A stretch of 64,000 nt of DNA, taken from contig NZ_CP126994.1 in NCBI RefSeq assembly GCF_030252425.1, positions 3,157,001-3,221,000 on the forward strand, given 5' to 3'. This document shows, in pieces, positions 45,435 through 55,485 of this stretch. A program made the position numbers and the translations under genes. This DNA comes from Acidisoma sp. PAMC 29798. GTDB taxonomy: Bacteria > Pseudomonadota > Alphaproteobacteria > Acetobacterales > Acetobacteraceae. How positions within the stretch are numbered: the stretch's first letter is position 1; every line of letters begins with the position of its first letter. The notes under the pieces were generated by a model that did not search any database, was not told where the DNA came from, and was given only the letters and a program-made list of their open reading frames with translations.

Positions 45435-45938
45435 TCAGTATCCGTAATAGCCGTAGACCGGGACCGGCACCGCATAGGCAGGGGGCGCGATGCCGTTGCC
45501 TTTGGACGTCATGCATTGGGCATAGGCGGTGTTATACATCTGCTGAAGGCTCTCGCCCGCCTGCTGGGACTGTCCGGCACCGACGGCCGAGCCGCCAAGC
45601 AAACCCGCACCTGCGCCGATTGCCGCACCCGCACCCGCATTGCCGCTGACGGAGCCGAGCAGGGCGCCAGCCGCAGCCCCGATTCCGGTGCCGATCAACG
45701 CAGACGCCGCGCCATTGTTCTGGCTCTGCTGCGAAGCCGCCGCCGCCGGAGAGGCGATATATTCCGAGGCGTATTGGCGGCAGCTATAATCCTCATATTG
45801 GAAAGTCTGCAGGGGTTTGCCCGCATCCGGCAGGGACATGATCGTGGGGCCGCTCGGCGGCGGCACGGCGCAGCCCGCCAAAATCAGAAGCGCGGCCGTG
45901 GTGGGCAGCAGGGTCTTGAGCGTCTTTTGCCGAGTCAT
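45435..45938 (-). CDS. Glycine-zipper lipoprotein
   Basis: 167 residues. Lipobox LILAGCAVPP with Cys23 shows an outer-membrane or periplasmic lipoprotein. The middle contains a glycine zipper (ALIGTGIGAAAGALLGSVSG, AGAGAAIGAGAGLLGG), which forms packed membrane helices, and the tail is Pro/Tyr-rich (VPVPVYGYYGY). Related to small YMGG/SlyB-like glycine-zipper proteins of unknown role. Confidence 0.88.
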   Translation of the reverse strand: MTRQKTLKTLLPTTAALLILAGCAVPPPSGPTIMSLPDAGKPLQTFQYEDYSCRQYASEYIASPAAAASQQSQNNGAASALIGTGIGAAAGALLGSVSGNAGAGAAIGAGAGLLGGSAVGAGQSQQAGESLQQMYNTAYAQCMTSKGNGIAPPAYAVPVPVYGYYGY

Positions 45939-46029
45939 CGATCATCTCTCGTCAGTGGAGAGCGGGACAATGCTCACCCTCAGAAAGACAGATCAAGCAT
46001 CGCGATGTAACACTCAGGTGCGGTCGCCG

Positions 46030-46623
46030 TCAGCCCGGTCGGCGCGCCCGCAGGGCGGTCGTCAACGTGCCATCGTCCAGCACTTCCAGCGCGCCGCCGA
46101 TGGGCACGCCCTGGGCAACGCGGCTTACGATGATGCCGAAGCTCGCCAGCCGGTCCGCCAGCCAATGCGCCGTCGCGGCACCATCGACCGTCGCGCCCAG
46201 CGCCAGGATCACCTCCCGCACCTCGCCTTCCCCCACCCGCCGCAACAGCGGCGTGACGCTGAGATCCTCGGGGCCGACGCCGCCGAGCGGTGACAGCGTA
46301 CCCCCGAGGACGTGATACAATCCCCGATGGGCGCCGGCGCGCTCGATCGCCCACAAATCGCCCACGCCCTCGACCACGCAAATCAACGTGATGTCACGGT
46401 GGCTGTCCAGGCAGATGCCACAGGGATCGCTGCTGTCCAGATTGCCGCAGAGCGAACAGGGCCGCACGGCCCGCGCCGCATCCGTCAGCGCCACGGAGAG
46501 CGGCAGCATGCGGGCCTCGGGGTGTTGCAGAAGTTTCAGCGCTGCCCGCCGCGCGCTGCGCGGACCCAGACCCGGCAGCTTCGCGAGAAGCGCAATCAGC
46601 CGCTCGACTTCAGGGCCGCCCAT
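46030..46623 (-). CDS. recR: Recombination mediator RecR
   Basis: 197 residues. Helix-hairpin-helix region with LAKLPGLGPRSARRAALKLL, a C4 zinc finger (CSLCGNLDSSDPCGIC), a Toprim domain with ICVVEGVGDLWAIE, and GGTLSPLGGVGPEDL. Acts with RecO/RecF in gap repair. Last gene of dnaX-ybaB-recR. The 3' end lies 46-110 bases from the lipoprotein gene, both on the minus strand. Confidence 0.96.
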   Translation of the reverse strand: MGGPEVERLIALLAKLPGLGPRSARRAALKLLQHPEARMLPLSVALTDAARAVRPCSLCGNLDSSDPCGICLDSHRDITLICVVEGVGDLWAIERAGAHRGLYHVLGGTLSPLGGVGPEDLSVTPLLRRVGEGEVREVILALGATVDGAATAHWLADRLASFGIIVSRVAQGVPIGGALEVLDDGTLTTALRARRPG

Positions 46624-46632
46624 CCGATCGAA

Positions 46633-46956
46633 CTAGAACGGCAGCTTCATGCCCGCCGGAAGCTGCATCCCACCGGTCACCTTCTGCATCTCTTCGGCGG
46701 CCATCGCCTCGACCTTGCGCTTGGCGTCGGCATGCGCCGCGATCAGCAAGTCCTCGAGCATCTCCATCTCCGCCGGATCAGCGAGCTTGGGGTCGACCTT
46801 CACGCGCTTCATCTCGCCCTTGCCGCTCAGCACGATGGTGACCATGCCCGCGCCGGCCTGTCCTTCGACTTCGACGCTTTCAAGGGTGGACTGCATGTCC
46901 GCCATTTTCTGCTGCATCTGCGATGCCTGCTTCATCAGTCCAGCCAGGTTCTTCAT
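46633..46956 (-). CDS. Nucleoid-associated protein, YbaB/EbfC family
   Basis: 107 residues, usual size. [20 protein letters not shown] (coiled N-terminal helix), a beta-core with [18 protein letters not shown], and the C-terminal [21 protein letters not shown] are typical. Binds DNA as a tweezer-like dimer. Its ATG overlaps the dnaX stop by 4 bases; 9 bases to recR. Confidence 0.95.
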   Translation of the reverse strand: MKNLAGLMKQASQMQQKMADMQSTLESVEVEGQAGAGMVTIVLSGKGEMKRVKVDPKLADPAEMEMLEDLLIAAHADAKRKVEAMAAEEMQKVTGGMQLPAGMKLPF

Positions 46957-48860
46957 AGGTCTTCCTCTAGGTCCATATCGTCCATCGGCTCCGCGTCGGG
47001 TGGCGCGAAATCCGGCATGTGGTCAGGCAAGATCAGCCCGTCATCGGGTTCAGCGATTTTTGGCGACAAGCGGAATTCATCGACGGTCGGGTCCCGCACC
47101 GTCTCCAGCTTCGCCCCCGGAAAAGCCGCCATGATGGCTTTGACCAAGGGATGGTCAGAGGCTTCGGTCTCCCGCCCAAGATCGGCCGCCACGCGCTGCT
47201 CATCGATCGTCGGCTCGCCTGGCTGCGTCGAGATGACGATGGTCCAGCGGAAACCGGTCGCGTCAGCAAGCAGCGACGTCAGCCGGGCCGCGAGGTCACG
47301 CGGCGCTTCCGGTTGCGGCCGCAACTCGATGACCGGGGGGGCGAAGCGGACCAGATGCACCGAATGCAGGAGGTGGCCATAGAGCGTCACCTCCTTCAAT
47401 TCCCGAATGAGCGTGACGACTTCGCGAAAGCTGGTCGGCATGGGCGACGGCTCAGGCACCGCGTCCGCCATTGGCTCCACGACGGGTTCCGCGATCTCCT
47501 CGCGGGGTGCGGCTCGGGCAACGGCGGCACCCCCACCCGAGGCCATGGCACGCGGCGCTGGCGGGTTGGCGGGGGGCACGGCAACGACCGCCGGCTGAAA
47601 AGACGATTGAACGGCTTGGGGCTCGCTACCGGTCAAGCGACGCACAAGCTCACCCGGCGTCGGTTGATCGGCGAGGTAGCACAGGCGGATCAACACCATC
47701 TCCGCCGCCGCACGTCGGTCGGGCGCGGCCTCGACCTCCTGCACGCCCTTGAGCAGCATCTGCCAGGCGCGGCCCAGCACAGGAATCGTCAAAGTCTCCG
47801 CCAGCGCCCAGCCGCGCACCCGCTCCGCCTGGGGTAAATCCGGGCTGTCCCGCAAGGCCGGCGCGGCCTTCAGCCGGCTCAGCACATGGACCAGCGCCAG
47901 AAGATCCTGAAGCACGAGGCCGGCATCGGCACCGCGCTCATGGGCTTGGTCCAGAATCGCCAGCGCCTCGGCGGGGCGGCCGGCCATCAGGGCCTCCATC
48001 AAGTCGAAGACCAGGCCACGATCGGCGAGGCCGAGCATATCGGCCACGGCTTCGCCAGAAATCGCACCCTCCTCGGTGCCCCCCATGGCGATCGCCTGGT
48101 CGAGAAGGGACAGCCCGTCCCGCACCGAGCCATCGGCCGCGCGGGCGATCAACTCCAAGGCCTCGGGCGCGACCGCAACGTGCTCGGCTGCCGCGATGCG
48201 TCCGAAATGGGCGGCGAGTTCGGCCGCCGAAACCCGGCGCAGATCGAACTTTTGGCAGCGCGACAGGACCGTCACGGGCACCTTGCGCAATTCGGTGGTG
48301 GCGAAGACCAATTTCACATGCGGCGGCGGTTCCTCCAGCGTCTTCAACAGGGCGTTGAAGGCGTTGCGGGAGAGCATATGGACCTCATCGATGATGAAGA
48401 CCTTCACCCGCGCTTCCATCGGCCGGAAGCGCGTCGCCTCGATGATCTCGCGCACATCATCGACACCCGTGCGGCTGGCGGCGTCCATCTCCATCACATC
48501 GGGATGGCGGTCGGCCATGATCGCCACACAGCTGGGGCAGACGCCACAGGGGTCGGCCGTGGGGCCGCCCTTGCCGTCCGCGCCGGTGCAATTGAGGCAG
48601 CGGGCAATGATGCGCGCTGTGGTGGTCTTGCCGGTGCCGCGCACGCCCGTGAGCATGAAGGCATGGGCGACCCGGCCGGTGGCGAAGGCGCGGCGCAGGA
48701 TGCGGACCATCGCCTCCTGCCCGATCAGCTCATCGAAGCGGGTCGGCCGATAAGCGCGGGCAAGCACGCGATAGGGCGCGCGCGCCGCTGGCGGTTCGTC
48801 CCCGAATAATCCAGGACCCGAGGGCGGCGGCAAGTCGTCTAAGGAATCAATGTCGGCCAC
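46953..48860 (-). CDS. dnaX: DNA polymerase III subunit gamma/tau
   Basis: About 635 residues. AAA+ domain: Walker [12 protein letters not shown], zinc module of four Cys (CLNC, CGVCPSC), Walker [11 protein letters not shown] and SRC box [11 protein letters not shown]. The C-terminal third (tau part) with [20 protein letters not shown] binds the polymerase. I prefer the GTG at 48860 ([19 protein letters not shown] upstream) over a TTG at 48896. I saw no A-rich slippery heptamer, so a frameshifted gamma form is not predicted from sequence. Confidence 0.96.
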   Translation of the reverse strand: MADIDSLDDLPPPSGPGLFGDEPPAARAPYRVLARAYRPTRFDELIGQEAMVRILRRAFATGRVAHAFMLTGVRGTGKTTTARIIARCLNCTGADGKGGPTADPCGVCPSCVAIMADRHPDVMEMDAASRTGVDDVREIIEATRFRPMEARVKVFIIDEVHMLSRNAFNALLKTLEEPPPHVKLVFATTELRKVPVTVLSRCQKFDLRRVSAAELAAHFGRIAAAEHVAVAPEALELIARAADGSVRDGLSLLDQAIAMGGTEEGAISGEAVADMLGLADRGLVFDLMEALMAGRPAEALAILDQAHERGADAGLVLQDLLALVHVLSRLKAAPALRDSPDLPQAERVRGWALAETLTIPVLGRAWQMLLKGVQEVEAAPDRRAAAEMVLIRLCYLADQPTPGELVRRLTGSEPQAVQSSFQPAVVAVPPANPPAPRAMASGGGAAVARAAPREEIAEPVVEPMADAVPEPSPMPTSFREVVTLIRELKEVTLYGHLLHSVHLVRFAPPVIELRPQPEAPRDLAARLTSLLADATGFRWTIVISTQPGEPTIDEQRVAADLGRETEASDHPLVKAIMAAFPGAKLETVRDPTVDEFRLSPKIAEPDDGLILPDHMPDFAPPDAEPMDDMDLEEDL

Positions 48861-48940
48861 GAGCCCTTCTACACGATGGGAGGGTCGGGCAGGCAAGAGC
48901 TTGCCTGAATACTGAGAGGATGAAGCGGGTCTGATAAAGC

Positions 48941-49037
48941 GGGGGGCCGGACAACGACCCGAGCGGAAACTCGTTGCGGCTGCTTCCTTCCGGACCTGAC
49001 CGGGTTGGCGAGGCGCCCGTCCGCCGCCGACCCCCCT
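48941..49037 (-). ncRNA. ffs: 4.5S signal recognition particle RNA
   Basis: Minus-strand RNA of about 97 nt. The apical domain is unmistakable: CAGGTCCGGAAGGAAGCAGC contains the GGAA tetraloop and the asymmetric AGCAG loop bound by Ffh. The ends pair through GGGGGGTCGG (from 49036) with CCGGCCCCCC (to 48941). It lies about 80 bases upstream of dnaX on the same strand, the usual alphaproteobacterial place. Confidence 0.93.
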
Positions 49038-49104
49038 GAGGGCTATCTACGCGCGCGAGGATCGCACTGCAAGACGAGTCGCGGGTTGTCCCGCGCGGCC
49101 TGTC

Positions 49105-50040
49105 ATGCGAAGGACGGGGGTGCCTCTCATCCCCATCCGCGCGTCGCGCACGAACACCTACACCGGCAGCCCGCTCGACCGCATGGCCGAGCGCCGCGCC
49201 GACGCTGACTGGCTGGCGGAGATGCGTGCGCATCCCGAGGCCGTCGTCGCGCCGGTCTGGCGCAGCCACAACCTGTTCCGGGACCAAGCGGCAAGTCTGC
49301 TCCCCGCGCGGCATGCGGCCCTGCTGGACCATGACCCCAAGCACTGGATTTTTCTGGGCCTATGGGAAGCCCGGCCGATCTTCGGGCTGGATCTCGGCCA
49401 CATCGATGAGCCGCTTCCCCAGCTGCCGCCCGATGCGGGTGAGTTCGCCGACATTCGCGGCATGGCCGGGCTGCTGCCGATGGGGGAGGCGCCGATCCTC
49501 GCCTATGCGCGCGGGCTGGTGCATTGGCAGAATCGCACGCGCTTCTGCGGCGTCTGCGGCAGCGCCTGCGTGCCGCAAAGCGCTGGCCATGTCATGCATT
49601 GCACCGGCTGCGGCACCGACCATTTTCCCCGCAGCGACCCGGCCGTGATCATGCTGGTGGTGCGGAACGACGCGATTCTACTGGGCCACGCCTCCCGCTT
49701 CCCCGAAGGCATGTATTCGACCCTCGCCGGCTTCGTGGAGCCGGGTGAAAACCTGGAAGAAGCGGTGGTGCGGGAAGTCTTCGAGGAAACCGGCGTACGC
49801 GTTGGTGAAGTTTTGTATCACTCCAGCCAGCCCTGGCCGTTCCCGTCTTCGCTGATGCTCGGTTTCTATGCCGAGGGATTGTCCGACGAGATCACCTTCC
49901 ACGATGCCGAACTAGCCGACGCGCGCTGGTTTACCCGGGCGATGTGCCGGGACCCGGAGGCGCATCATTTTCGCCTGCCGGGGCCTGACAGTATTGCGCG
50001 CCGGCTGATCGAGGATTGGCTCGCCCAGCCTTCGGATTAG
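49105..50040 (+). CDS. nudC: NAD(+) diphosphatase, NudC type
   Basis: 311 residues. N-terminal domain, a C4 zinc ribbon (CGVCGS...CTGCG, about residues 148-173), then a complete Nudix box GFVEPGENLEEAVVREVFEETGV and the SQPWPFPSSLMLGF signature (SQPWPFPxS) specific to NADH pyrophosphatases. It hydrolyses NAD(H) to NMN(H) and AMP and can decap NAD-RNA. The start ATG at 49105 leads into a non-conserved segment. A half-copy of the repeat follows directly after the stop. Confidence 0.95.
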   Translation: MRRTGVPLIPIRASRTNTYTGSPLDRMAERRADADWLAEMRAHPEAVVAPVWRSHNLFRDQAASLLPARHAALLDHDPKHWIFLGLWEARPIFGLDLGHIDEPLPQLPPDAGEFADIRGMAGLLPMGEAPILAYARGLVHWQNRTRFCGVCGSACVPQSAGHVMHCTGCGTDHFPRSDPAVIMLVVRNDAILLGHASRFPEGMYSTLAGFVEPGENLEEAVVREVFEETGVRVGEVLYHSSQPWPFPSSLMLGFYAEGLSDEITFHDAELADARWFTRAMCRDPEAHHFRLPGPDSIARRLIEDWLAQPSD

Positions 50041-50068
50041 TTTGCGGAAAAGCGAAGCGGATTCCGCC
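50041..50068. repeat. Dispersed repeat, single half-unit after nudC
   Basis: TGCGGAAAAGCGAAGCGG plus ATTCCGCC: one hairpin unit in the right-hand orientation, without the facing partner. It begins at the first base after the nudC stop codon. Confidence 0.75.
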
Positions 50069-50079
50069 GAACGCCGCCG

Positions 50080-50157
50080 CTAGATCACGTGGAACAGATA
50101 CAGCAGGATGATGATGGGAATCGGGATGCCGAGGAGCCACAATAATCCGCCACGCAT
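50080..50157 (-). CDS. 25-residue hydrophobic membrane peptide
   Basis: Complete 26-codon frame: MRGGLLWLLGIPIPIIILLY followed by LFHVI and a TAG stop. One membrane helix with a central I-P-I-P. A near-perfect ribosome site, CAGGAGG, lies 8 bases before the ATG, much stronger than random. Similar tiny peptides with the GIPIPII core are, from memory, found in other alphaproteobacteria and usually left unannotated. Function unknown. It stands alone between nudC and the next membrane gene. Confidence 0.7.
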   Translation of the reverse strand: MRGGLLWLLGIPIPIIILLYLFHVI

Positions 50158-50230
50158 GACAAAATCCTCCTGAACGCGTTGTTATCAGGAGAATTTGGGG
50201 GCGCGTTGACGACTGGCAAGATCCTCGCCG

Positions 50231-50785
50231 TTAACGGAGCCGCAGAAGCACCCGCCTGATACGGAGGCGGATCGCCGAAAAGCGCCGGCCTGCATGCGCG
50301 GCACCCGGCGGCTTGCCGGCGCCCGGAACCACGCCACGCCCAGCCGCCACGGCCCAGGCACGGGCTGCCTCAACCTTGCCATGTGACCATGCGAACCAGG
50401 CGATCGTCATCAGGGCGGGGCGGCAGGCTTGATAGATCCACAAGGCGATGAGCAGGCCGACGCCTTTGATCAGCACCACCACGACGGTCGCGGCAAGGAA
50501 GTGCCTATGAGCCAGCAGATAGGCCGCGTAGAACCCGCCGATATGGCTCATCGCCTCTGGTATCAGGAACAGCGGCAGGATCGCCCATGGCGGCAAGCGG
50601 GCGAGCACCACCTCCGTCGCGCGAACGATCCTGGCGCGACGCAGGACGCGCGCCCCCCCGCGAAGCGCCATGCCGCCCAGCACGAGCAGAAGCGCGAAGG
50701 GCAGCAGAAGCGCGTCTTGCAGCCGCAGTCGGCGGAGCGATCGTCCGCCAGAGGATTGGCCGGGCGATGGCGTGGCGGTTTCCAT
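50231..50785 (-). CDS. Unrecognised membrane protein
   Basis: 184 residues with about three membrane segments (approximately 33-52, 75-105 as re-entrant or one helix with LPPWAILPLFLIPEAMSHIG, and 105-135). The C-terminal half is basic and Ala/Gly-rich (VEAARAWAVAAGRG). I chose ATG at 50785 (METATPSPGQSSGG); the open frame extends further but overlaps lptF without similarity. Divergent from lptF, 138 bases apart. Function not known. Confidence 0.65.
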   Translation of the reverse strand: METATPSPGQSSGGRSLRRLRLQDALLLPFALLLVLGGMALRGGARVLRRARIVRATEVVLARLPPWAILPLFLIPEAMSHIGGFYAAYLLAHRHFLAATVVVVLIKGVGLLIALWIYQACRPALMTIAWFAWSHGKVEAARAWAVAAGRGVVPGAGKPPGAAHAGRRFSAIRLRIRRVLLRLR

Positions 50786-50923
50786 CCCGTGCCTATAGCG
50801 GCAACCGTCGTGCGGCGGCAGATGGCATGTCTGGCGCCGCCACTTTGTGAATGCCGTCCGGTCCAGTAGAACCGCCGCGCCGCAGGAGTTCGACGTGCTG
50901 ACATCTGGATACGACCACCAATA

Positions 50924-52081
50924 ATGGCCTCTGCCTCGCTCTTCCGGCATCCGCTCACGCGGCTTGACCGCTACATCCTGCGTCAAGTCCTGGTGTCGCT
51001 GATTTCAGTCACGCTCGGGCTGGTGGCATTGATCTGGCTGACCCAATCGCTCCGCTTCGTGGAGCTGATCGTCAATCGCGGGTTGTCACCCTTCGTCTTC
51101 CTGCGGCTGACGGTTCTGCTCATCCCGAGTTTCGTGGCCGTCATTCTGCCCATTACGACGTTCGTCGTGGTCCAGTTCGTCTATCAGCGCCTCGCCGGCG
51201 ACCGGGAATTGACGGTCATGCGCGCCGCCGGGCAGTCTCCCCTCGCGCTCGCCAAGCCGACCCTGATCCTGTCCATGGGCGTCTGCCTTCTCTGCTTCTG
51301 GCTGAACATCTGGGTGGTGCCGTCCAGCTTTGCGGCCTTCCGCGAATACCAATTCGAAATCCGCAACCGCATTGCGGCCTTCCTGTTGCAGGAGGGCGTC
51401 TTCACACCCATCGCCGCGAATCTCACGGTCTATGTGCGAAAGCGCGATCAGGACGGCACGCTGCACGGCATCATGGTGGATGACGAGCGGAGCCCCGAGG
51501 ACCAAGCGACCATCATTGCCGAGGCCGGCCGAATCGTGCCCGGGCCGCTGGGTCCCCGCGTGATCCTGTTCAACGGCACACGCCAGGAACTGGATGCCAA
51601 GACCGGCCGCCTGAACCTGCTGACCTTCAGCGAGAACGTGATCAACCTCGCGGAAACCTCCAGCGACGCGGATTCCCGGTTTCGTGACGACTCCGAAGTC
51701 TCGATCCACGATCTGCTGCATCCCCCGCATGACGAGGTTCGCGCCCAGGACATTCCCAAATGGCGGGCCGAGGCCTATCGCCGCCTGGCGGAGCCGCTCA
51801 CGGTCATCTCCTACGCCTTGGTGGCGCTCGCCTCGGTCCTGACCGGCGCCTTTAGGCGTCATGGCGGTCTGGCGCGGCCTTTGATCGGCGTCGCCATCAC
51901 CGTGAGTTTGGTGGCGCTGGGCCTGGCGGTGAACAACGTCGCCTCACGCAACAGCCTCTGGCTTCCGTTGATCTGGTTGCATGCCATCGCTCCAGGCGTG
52001 CTCGCCGCCTGGCTGCTGCTGCGACGGCAGCGGATGCGCGTGCCGGTGTCGCCGCCGCTTGCCGCGACGGGAGGAGGCTGA
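50924..52081 (+). CDS. lptF: LPS export permease LptF
   Basis: 385 residues. Six helices, three on each side of a periplasmic beta-jellyroll domain (about 130-290). Start RLDRYILRQVLVSLISVTLG and the coupling-helix segment DRELTVMRAAGQSPLALAKP are typical of YjgP. With LptG and LptB it extracts LPS from the inner membrane. It overlaps nothing; lptG begins 2 bases after the stop. Confidence 0.95.
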   Translation: MASASLFRHPLTRLDRYILRQVLVSLISVTLGLVALIWLTQSLRFVELIVNRGLSPFVFLRLTVLLIPSFVAVILPITTFVVVQFVYQRLAGDRELTVMRAAGQSPLALAKPTLILSMGVCLLCFWLNIWVVPSSFAAFREYQFEIRNRIAAFLLQEGVFTPIAANLTVYVRKRDQDGTLHGIMVDDERSPEDQATIIAEAGRIVPGPLGPRVILFNGTRQELDAKTGRLNLLTFSENVINLAETSSDADSRFRDDSEVSIHDLLHPPHDEVRAQDIPKWRAEAYRRLAEPLTVISYALVALASVLTGAFRRHGGLARPLIGVAITVSLVALGLAVNNVASRNSLWLPLIWLHAIAPGVLAAWLLLRRQRMRVPVSPPLAATGGG

Positions 52082-52083
52082 GC

Positions 52084-53196
52084 ATGTTTCTCTCGCGCAT
52101 CCTGACGCTGTATATCAGCCGCCAGTTCATGATCTCGGTCGTCGCCATGCTCGCCGGGCTCACCGGCCTGGTGTCGCTGTTCGACTTTCTGGAACTGCTG
52201 CGGCGGGCCGCATCCCGGCCCGATGCGAGCTTCACGCTCATCATCAAAATGGCCCTGCTGCGCATGCCCTGGGCCATTCTCGAAATCCTGCCCTTCGCCA
52301 TCCTGTTGGGTGGCATCTGGGCCTTCTGGCGCCTCAGCCGCTCGTCCGAACTCGTCGTTGCCCGCGCGGCGGGCCTCTCTGCCTGGCAGTTCCTGGGCGG
52401 ACCCGTGCTGTGCGCCTTCGCGCTCGGCCTCTTCGCAATCGGTGCCGTTAGCCCCGTCTCGGCCATGCTCTTCGCGCGCGCGGAAGCCCTGGAACAGATT
52501 TACATCGATGCCGGGGGCGGCCCGCTCGCCCTGAATGGCGGCCAGCTTTGGCTGCGCCAGGCAGACGGCTCCGTCGATGATCGGGGGATCGCCATCATCC
52601 ATGCCCGCGGCGTCATGATGCATAACGGCGTGCTGACCACGGGCGAGATGAGCATCTTCCGCCTGGGTCCAACCGACAAGATGCTGGATCGGATCGAGGC
52701 GCAGGGCGCGACACTGGTGCCGGGCAACTGGTCGCTCGCCAATGCACGTGCCTTGGTGCCGGGGAAGCCGGCGACCACCCTAGGCCCGATGATGTTGCCG
52801 ACCGACCTCAATATCAGCCGCATCCAGCAGAGCTTCGCCGCGCCTGACGCCCTGTCCTTCTGGCAACTGCCCGGATTCATCCACGTTCTGGCGCGAGCCG
52901 GGTTTTCGACCGTCGGCCATCGCCTGCGCTTCCAGGCCCTACTGGCACTGCCCTTGCTATGTGCCACGATGTCCCTGGTCGCAGCGGGGTTTTCCATGCA
53001 GAGCAGCAGGCGGGGCGGCATCGCCCGGATGATCGGCGGTGGCGTCGCCGCCGGTTTCGCCCTGTTCATGATTTCAAAGGTCGCCGAACAGTTTGGCCAA
53101 TCCGGCGCGCTTCCCGTGATATTGGCTGCCTGGGCGCCAGCAGCGGCCGGCCTGATGCTGGCGCTGTCGCTGCTGCTCCATCTCGAAGACGGTTGA
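52084..53196 (+). CDS. lptG: LPS export permease LptG
   Basis: 370 residues, same architecture as LptF: three helices, periplasmic jellyroll, three helices. LYISRQFMISVVAMLAGL at the N-terminus and SSELVVARAAGLSAWQFLG in the coupling helix are diagnostic. The C-terminal helices contain FSMQSSRRGGIARMIGGG. Adjacent to lptF and followed by lptD, so the whole export bridge apart from LptA, B, C and E is here. Confidence 0.95.
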   Translation: MFLSRILTLYISRQFMISVVAMLAGLTGLVSLFDFLELLRRAASRPDASFTLIIKMALLRMPWAILEILPFAILLGGIWAFWRLSRSSELVVARAAGLSAWQFLGGPVLCAFALGLFAIGAVSPVSAMLFARAEALEQIYIDAGGGPLALNGGQLWLRQADGSVDDRGIAIIHARGVMMHNGVLTTGEMSIFRLGPTDKMLDRIEAQGATLVPGNWSLANARALVPGKPATTLGPMMLPTDLNISRIQQSFAAPDALSFWQLPGFIHVLARAGFSTVGHRLRFQALLALPLLCATMSLVAAGFSMQSSRRGGIARMIGGGVAAGFALFMISKVAEQFGQSGALPVILAAWAPAAAGLMLALSLLLHLEDG

Positions 53197-53207
53197 GGGT
53201 CCGCCAG

Positions 53208-55421
53208 ATGTCCAAGACGATGAGAAAGATGTGGAGGGCGACGGTCGGCGGCCTCGTCCTCGTCGCGACCAGCGTCTCGACCATGACGCCGGATGCCTGG
53301 GCGCAATTCGCGGCACCGGGGTCGCAGATTAGTTCGAAGCAGCCGGTCACCTTCCAGGCTGACCGCATCGATTATGATCAGAAGTCGAATATCGTCACCC
53401 TGATCGGGCATGTGCAGGCCTGGCAGGCCGGTCACGTCCTGTTCGCCGACCGCCTGCTCTATGACCGCAACACCAATATTGCCGACGCCATCGGCCATGT
53501 CGTGCTCATCTCCCCGGACGGGCAGATCGTCTACTCGAATTATGCCGAACTCAGCCGTGACATGAGCAACGGCATCATGAGCCAGATGAACGTCACCCTG
53601 CCGCTGAACGCCAAGCTGGCGGCCAATGGCGCGCGGCGGACGGAAGGCAAGCTGAACGAGCTGACCCGCGCGGTATACACCGCCTGCGACGTCTGCCTGA
53701 AGCACCCGGAAAACGCGCCGCTGTGGCAGATCCATGCCCGCACCGCGACGCAGGATCTTCAGCACCACATGATCGAGTACAAGGACGCGGTCATGGAGAT
53801 CTATGGCGTCCCGATCCTATGGCTGCCGTATTTCTCCCACCCAGACCCCTCCGCCAAACGCCAGAGCGGCCTTCTCACGCCCAGCATCGGTGTGAACAGC
53901 CATTTGGGCGGGTTCGCGGAAATCCCCTATTACTGGGTGATCGACAATCAGTCCGACGCCATCATCACGCCGATCCTATCGACGAAGGATTATGCCGCCC
54001 TCGACGTCAAATACCGGCGGGACTTCAACTTCGGAACGGTCAACCTCAACCCGTCGGCGGGTCTCGATCAAGGCCGGATGCAGGGGGCGATTTTTGCGAA
54101 CGGCCTCTTCGATCTGAACAACACCTGGCGGGCCGGGTTCAACTTCCAGCGCGCCTCCTCGGTCAGCTACCTCAACGACTATTCGATCCTGCCCAACGTC
54201 AATGAACTGGAAAGCACGCTTTATATCGAAGGCTTCGGCCAGGGCTCTTACGCCCGCCTCGACACCAGCTTCTATCAAGGCTTGGTGGCTAGCGTCTCGG
54301 ACAGCCAGCTGCCGGTCGTGCTGCCCTATGGCCAGTATTCCTACAGCGGCCAGCCCGATGCCTGGGGCGGCAATCTGTCTCTCGGCGCCAATGCCTTCAA
54401 CATCCTGCGCACCACCGGCACCAATACTCGCCGCGCGGCCTTCAGCACCGACTACAAGACGCCGTTCCAGGATTCGCTCGGCGGCCTGTGGAGCACCGAC
54501 CTGCATATCGACGCCGCCGGCTATTCGGCGAGCAATCTGAACGATTTTCCGAATTTCGCGACCCGCGACAGCTCCAACACGGCCCGTGCCCTGCCACAGG
54601 TGGCGCTGAACTACCGCTGGCCGCTGATGAACGATGCGGGCAGGCTCGGCTCCCAGCTTATCGAGCCGATCGTCCAGGTCATCGGCGCTCCAAACATGGG
54701 CAATAACGTCAACAAGACCGGCATCCCGAACGAGGACAGCGACGACTTCCAGTTCACCGATGCCAACCTGTTCGGCTTCAACAAATACCCCGGCATCGAC
54801 CGGCTGGAGAGCGGCATGCGCGCCAATCTCGGCCTGCATACGGAGTGGCTGCTCAATAACGGCAGCACGATCGACAGCCTGGTGGGCCAATCCTACCGCA
54901 CCCACAAGGACACCACGTTTCCGGACGGATCGGGTCTTGAGGACAATGTCTCCGACATCGTCGCCCGCATCTCCTACACGCCGACGAGTTGGCTGGACCT
55001 GACCTATCGGACGCGGTTCAGCCACGTGAACCTGCAAGACCGCTTCATTGATGCCTTCGCGACGGCTGGCGCACCGATCCTGCGCGTCTCTGCGGGCTAC
55101 CTCTATTCAGCGACGAACCCGTACTATTATTACGATGGCTCGACCCCGCCCGCCTCCTATTACATTCCGCGCAACGAAATCACGCTCGGCCTGTCGACCA
55201 CCTACAAGGCCTGGACGTTGAACACGTTCCTGCAGAGGAACATACAGACCGGCCAAATGGATTCAACGAGCGTGGACGGCATGTGGCAGAATGACTGCCT
55301 GGCGCTCGACCTCAGCTTCAACCGCCGCGATACTTCGGTTGCGGGTGACAATGGCTCGACCACCGTTTTATTTCGCGTAACCTTCAAGACAATTGGCGGC
55401 ATCGGCTTCAATGCACTGTAA
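53208..55421 (+). CDS. lptD: LPS assembly outer-membrane protein LptD
   Basis: 737 residues. Signal peptide with a cut near DAWAQ-FA (about residue 33), an OstA/LptA-like jellyroll (about 45-150; VTFQADRIDYDQKSNIVTLI), then a beta-barrel of about 550 residues rich in Tyr/Asn/Ser. Two Cys pairs of the alphaproteobacterial type are visible: TACDVCLKHPE near residue 165 and a single Cys (NDCLALDLSF) near the C-terminus, consistent with disulfides. Inserts LPS in the outer leaflet. Start at 53208, 11 bases after lptG. Confidence 0.95.
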   Translation: MSKTMRKMWRATVGGLVLVATSVSTMTPDAWAQFAAPGSQISSKQPVTFQADRIDYDQKSNIVTLIGHVQAWQAGHVLFADRLLYDRNTNIADAIGHVVLISPDGQIVYSNYAELSRDMSNGIMSQMNVTLPLNAKLAANGARRTEGKLNELTRAVYTACDVCLKHPENAPLWQIHARTATQDLQHHMIEYKDAVMEIYGVPILWLPYFSHPDPSAKRQSGLLTPSIGVNSHLGGFAEIPYYWVIDNQSDAIITPILSTKDYAALDVKYRRDFNFGTVNLNPSAGLDQGRMQGAIFANGLFDLNNTWRAGFNFQRASSVSYLNDYSILPNVNELESTLYIEGFGQGSYARLDTSFYQGLVASVSDSQLPVVLPYGQYSYSGQPDAWGGNLSLGANAFNILRTTGTNTRRAAFSTDYKTPFQDSLGGLWSTDLHIDAAGYSASNLNDFPNFATRDSSNTARALPQVALNYRWPLMNDAGRLGSQLIEPIVQVIGAPNMGNNVNKTGIPNEDSDDFQFTDANLFGFNKYPGIDRLESGMRANLGLHTEWLLNNGSTIDSLVGQSYRTHKDTTFPDGSGLEDNVSDIVARISYTPTSWLDLTYRTRFSHVNLQDRFIDAFATAGAPILRVSAGYLYSATNPYYYYDGSTPPASYYIPRNEITLGLSTTYKAWTLNTFLQRNIQTGQMDSTSVDGMWQNDCLALDLSFNRRDTSVAGDNGSTTVLFRVTFKTIGGIGFNAL

Positions 55422-55485
55422 TCTCATGCACATGACTTCGATGCGCCTTCGCAAGAACAAGACCTCGGGAGGTCAGTACTCCGCC

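Noticed and set aside
46953-48896. Programmed frameshift site in dnaX
   Set aside because: No A-AAA-AAG type heptamer was seen in this GC-rich gene; gamma production by frameshift is not supported.
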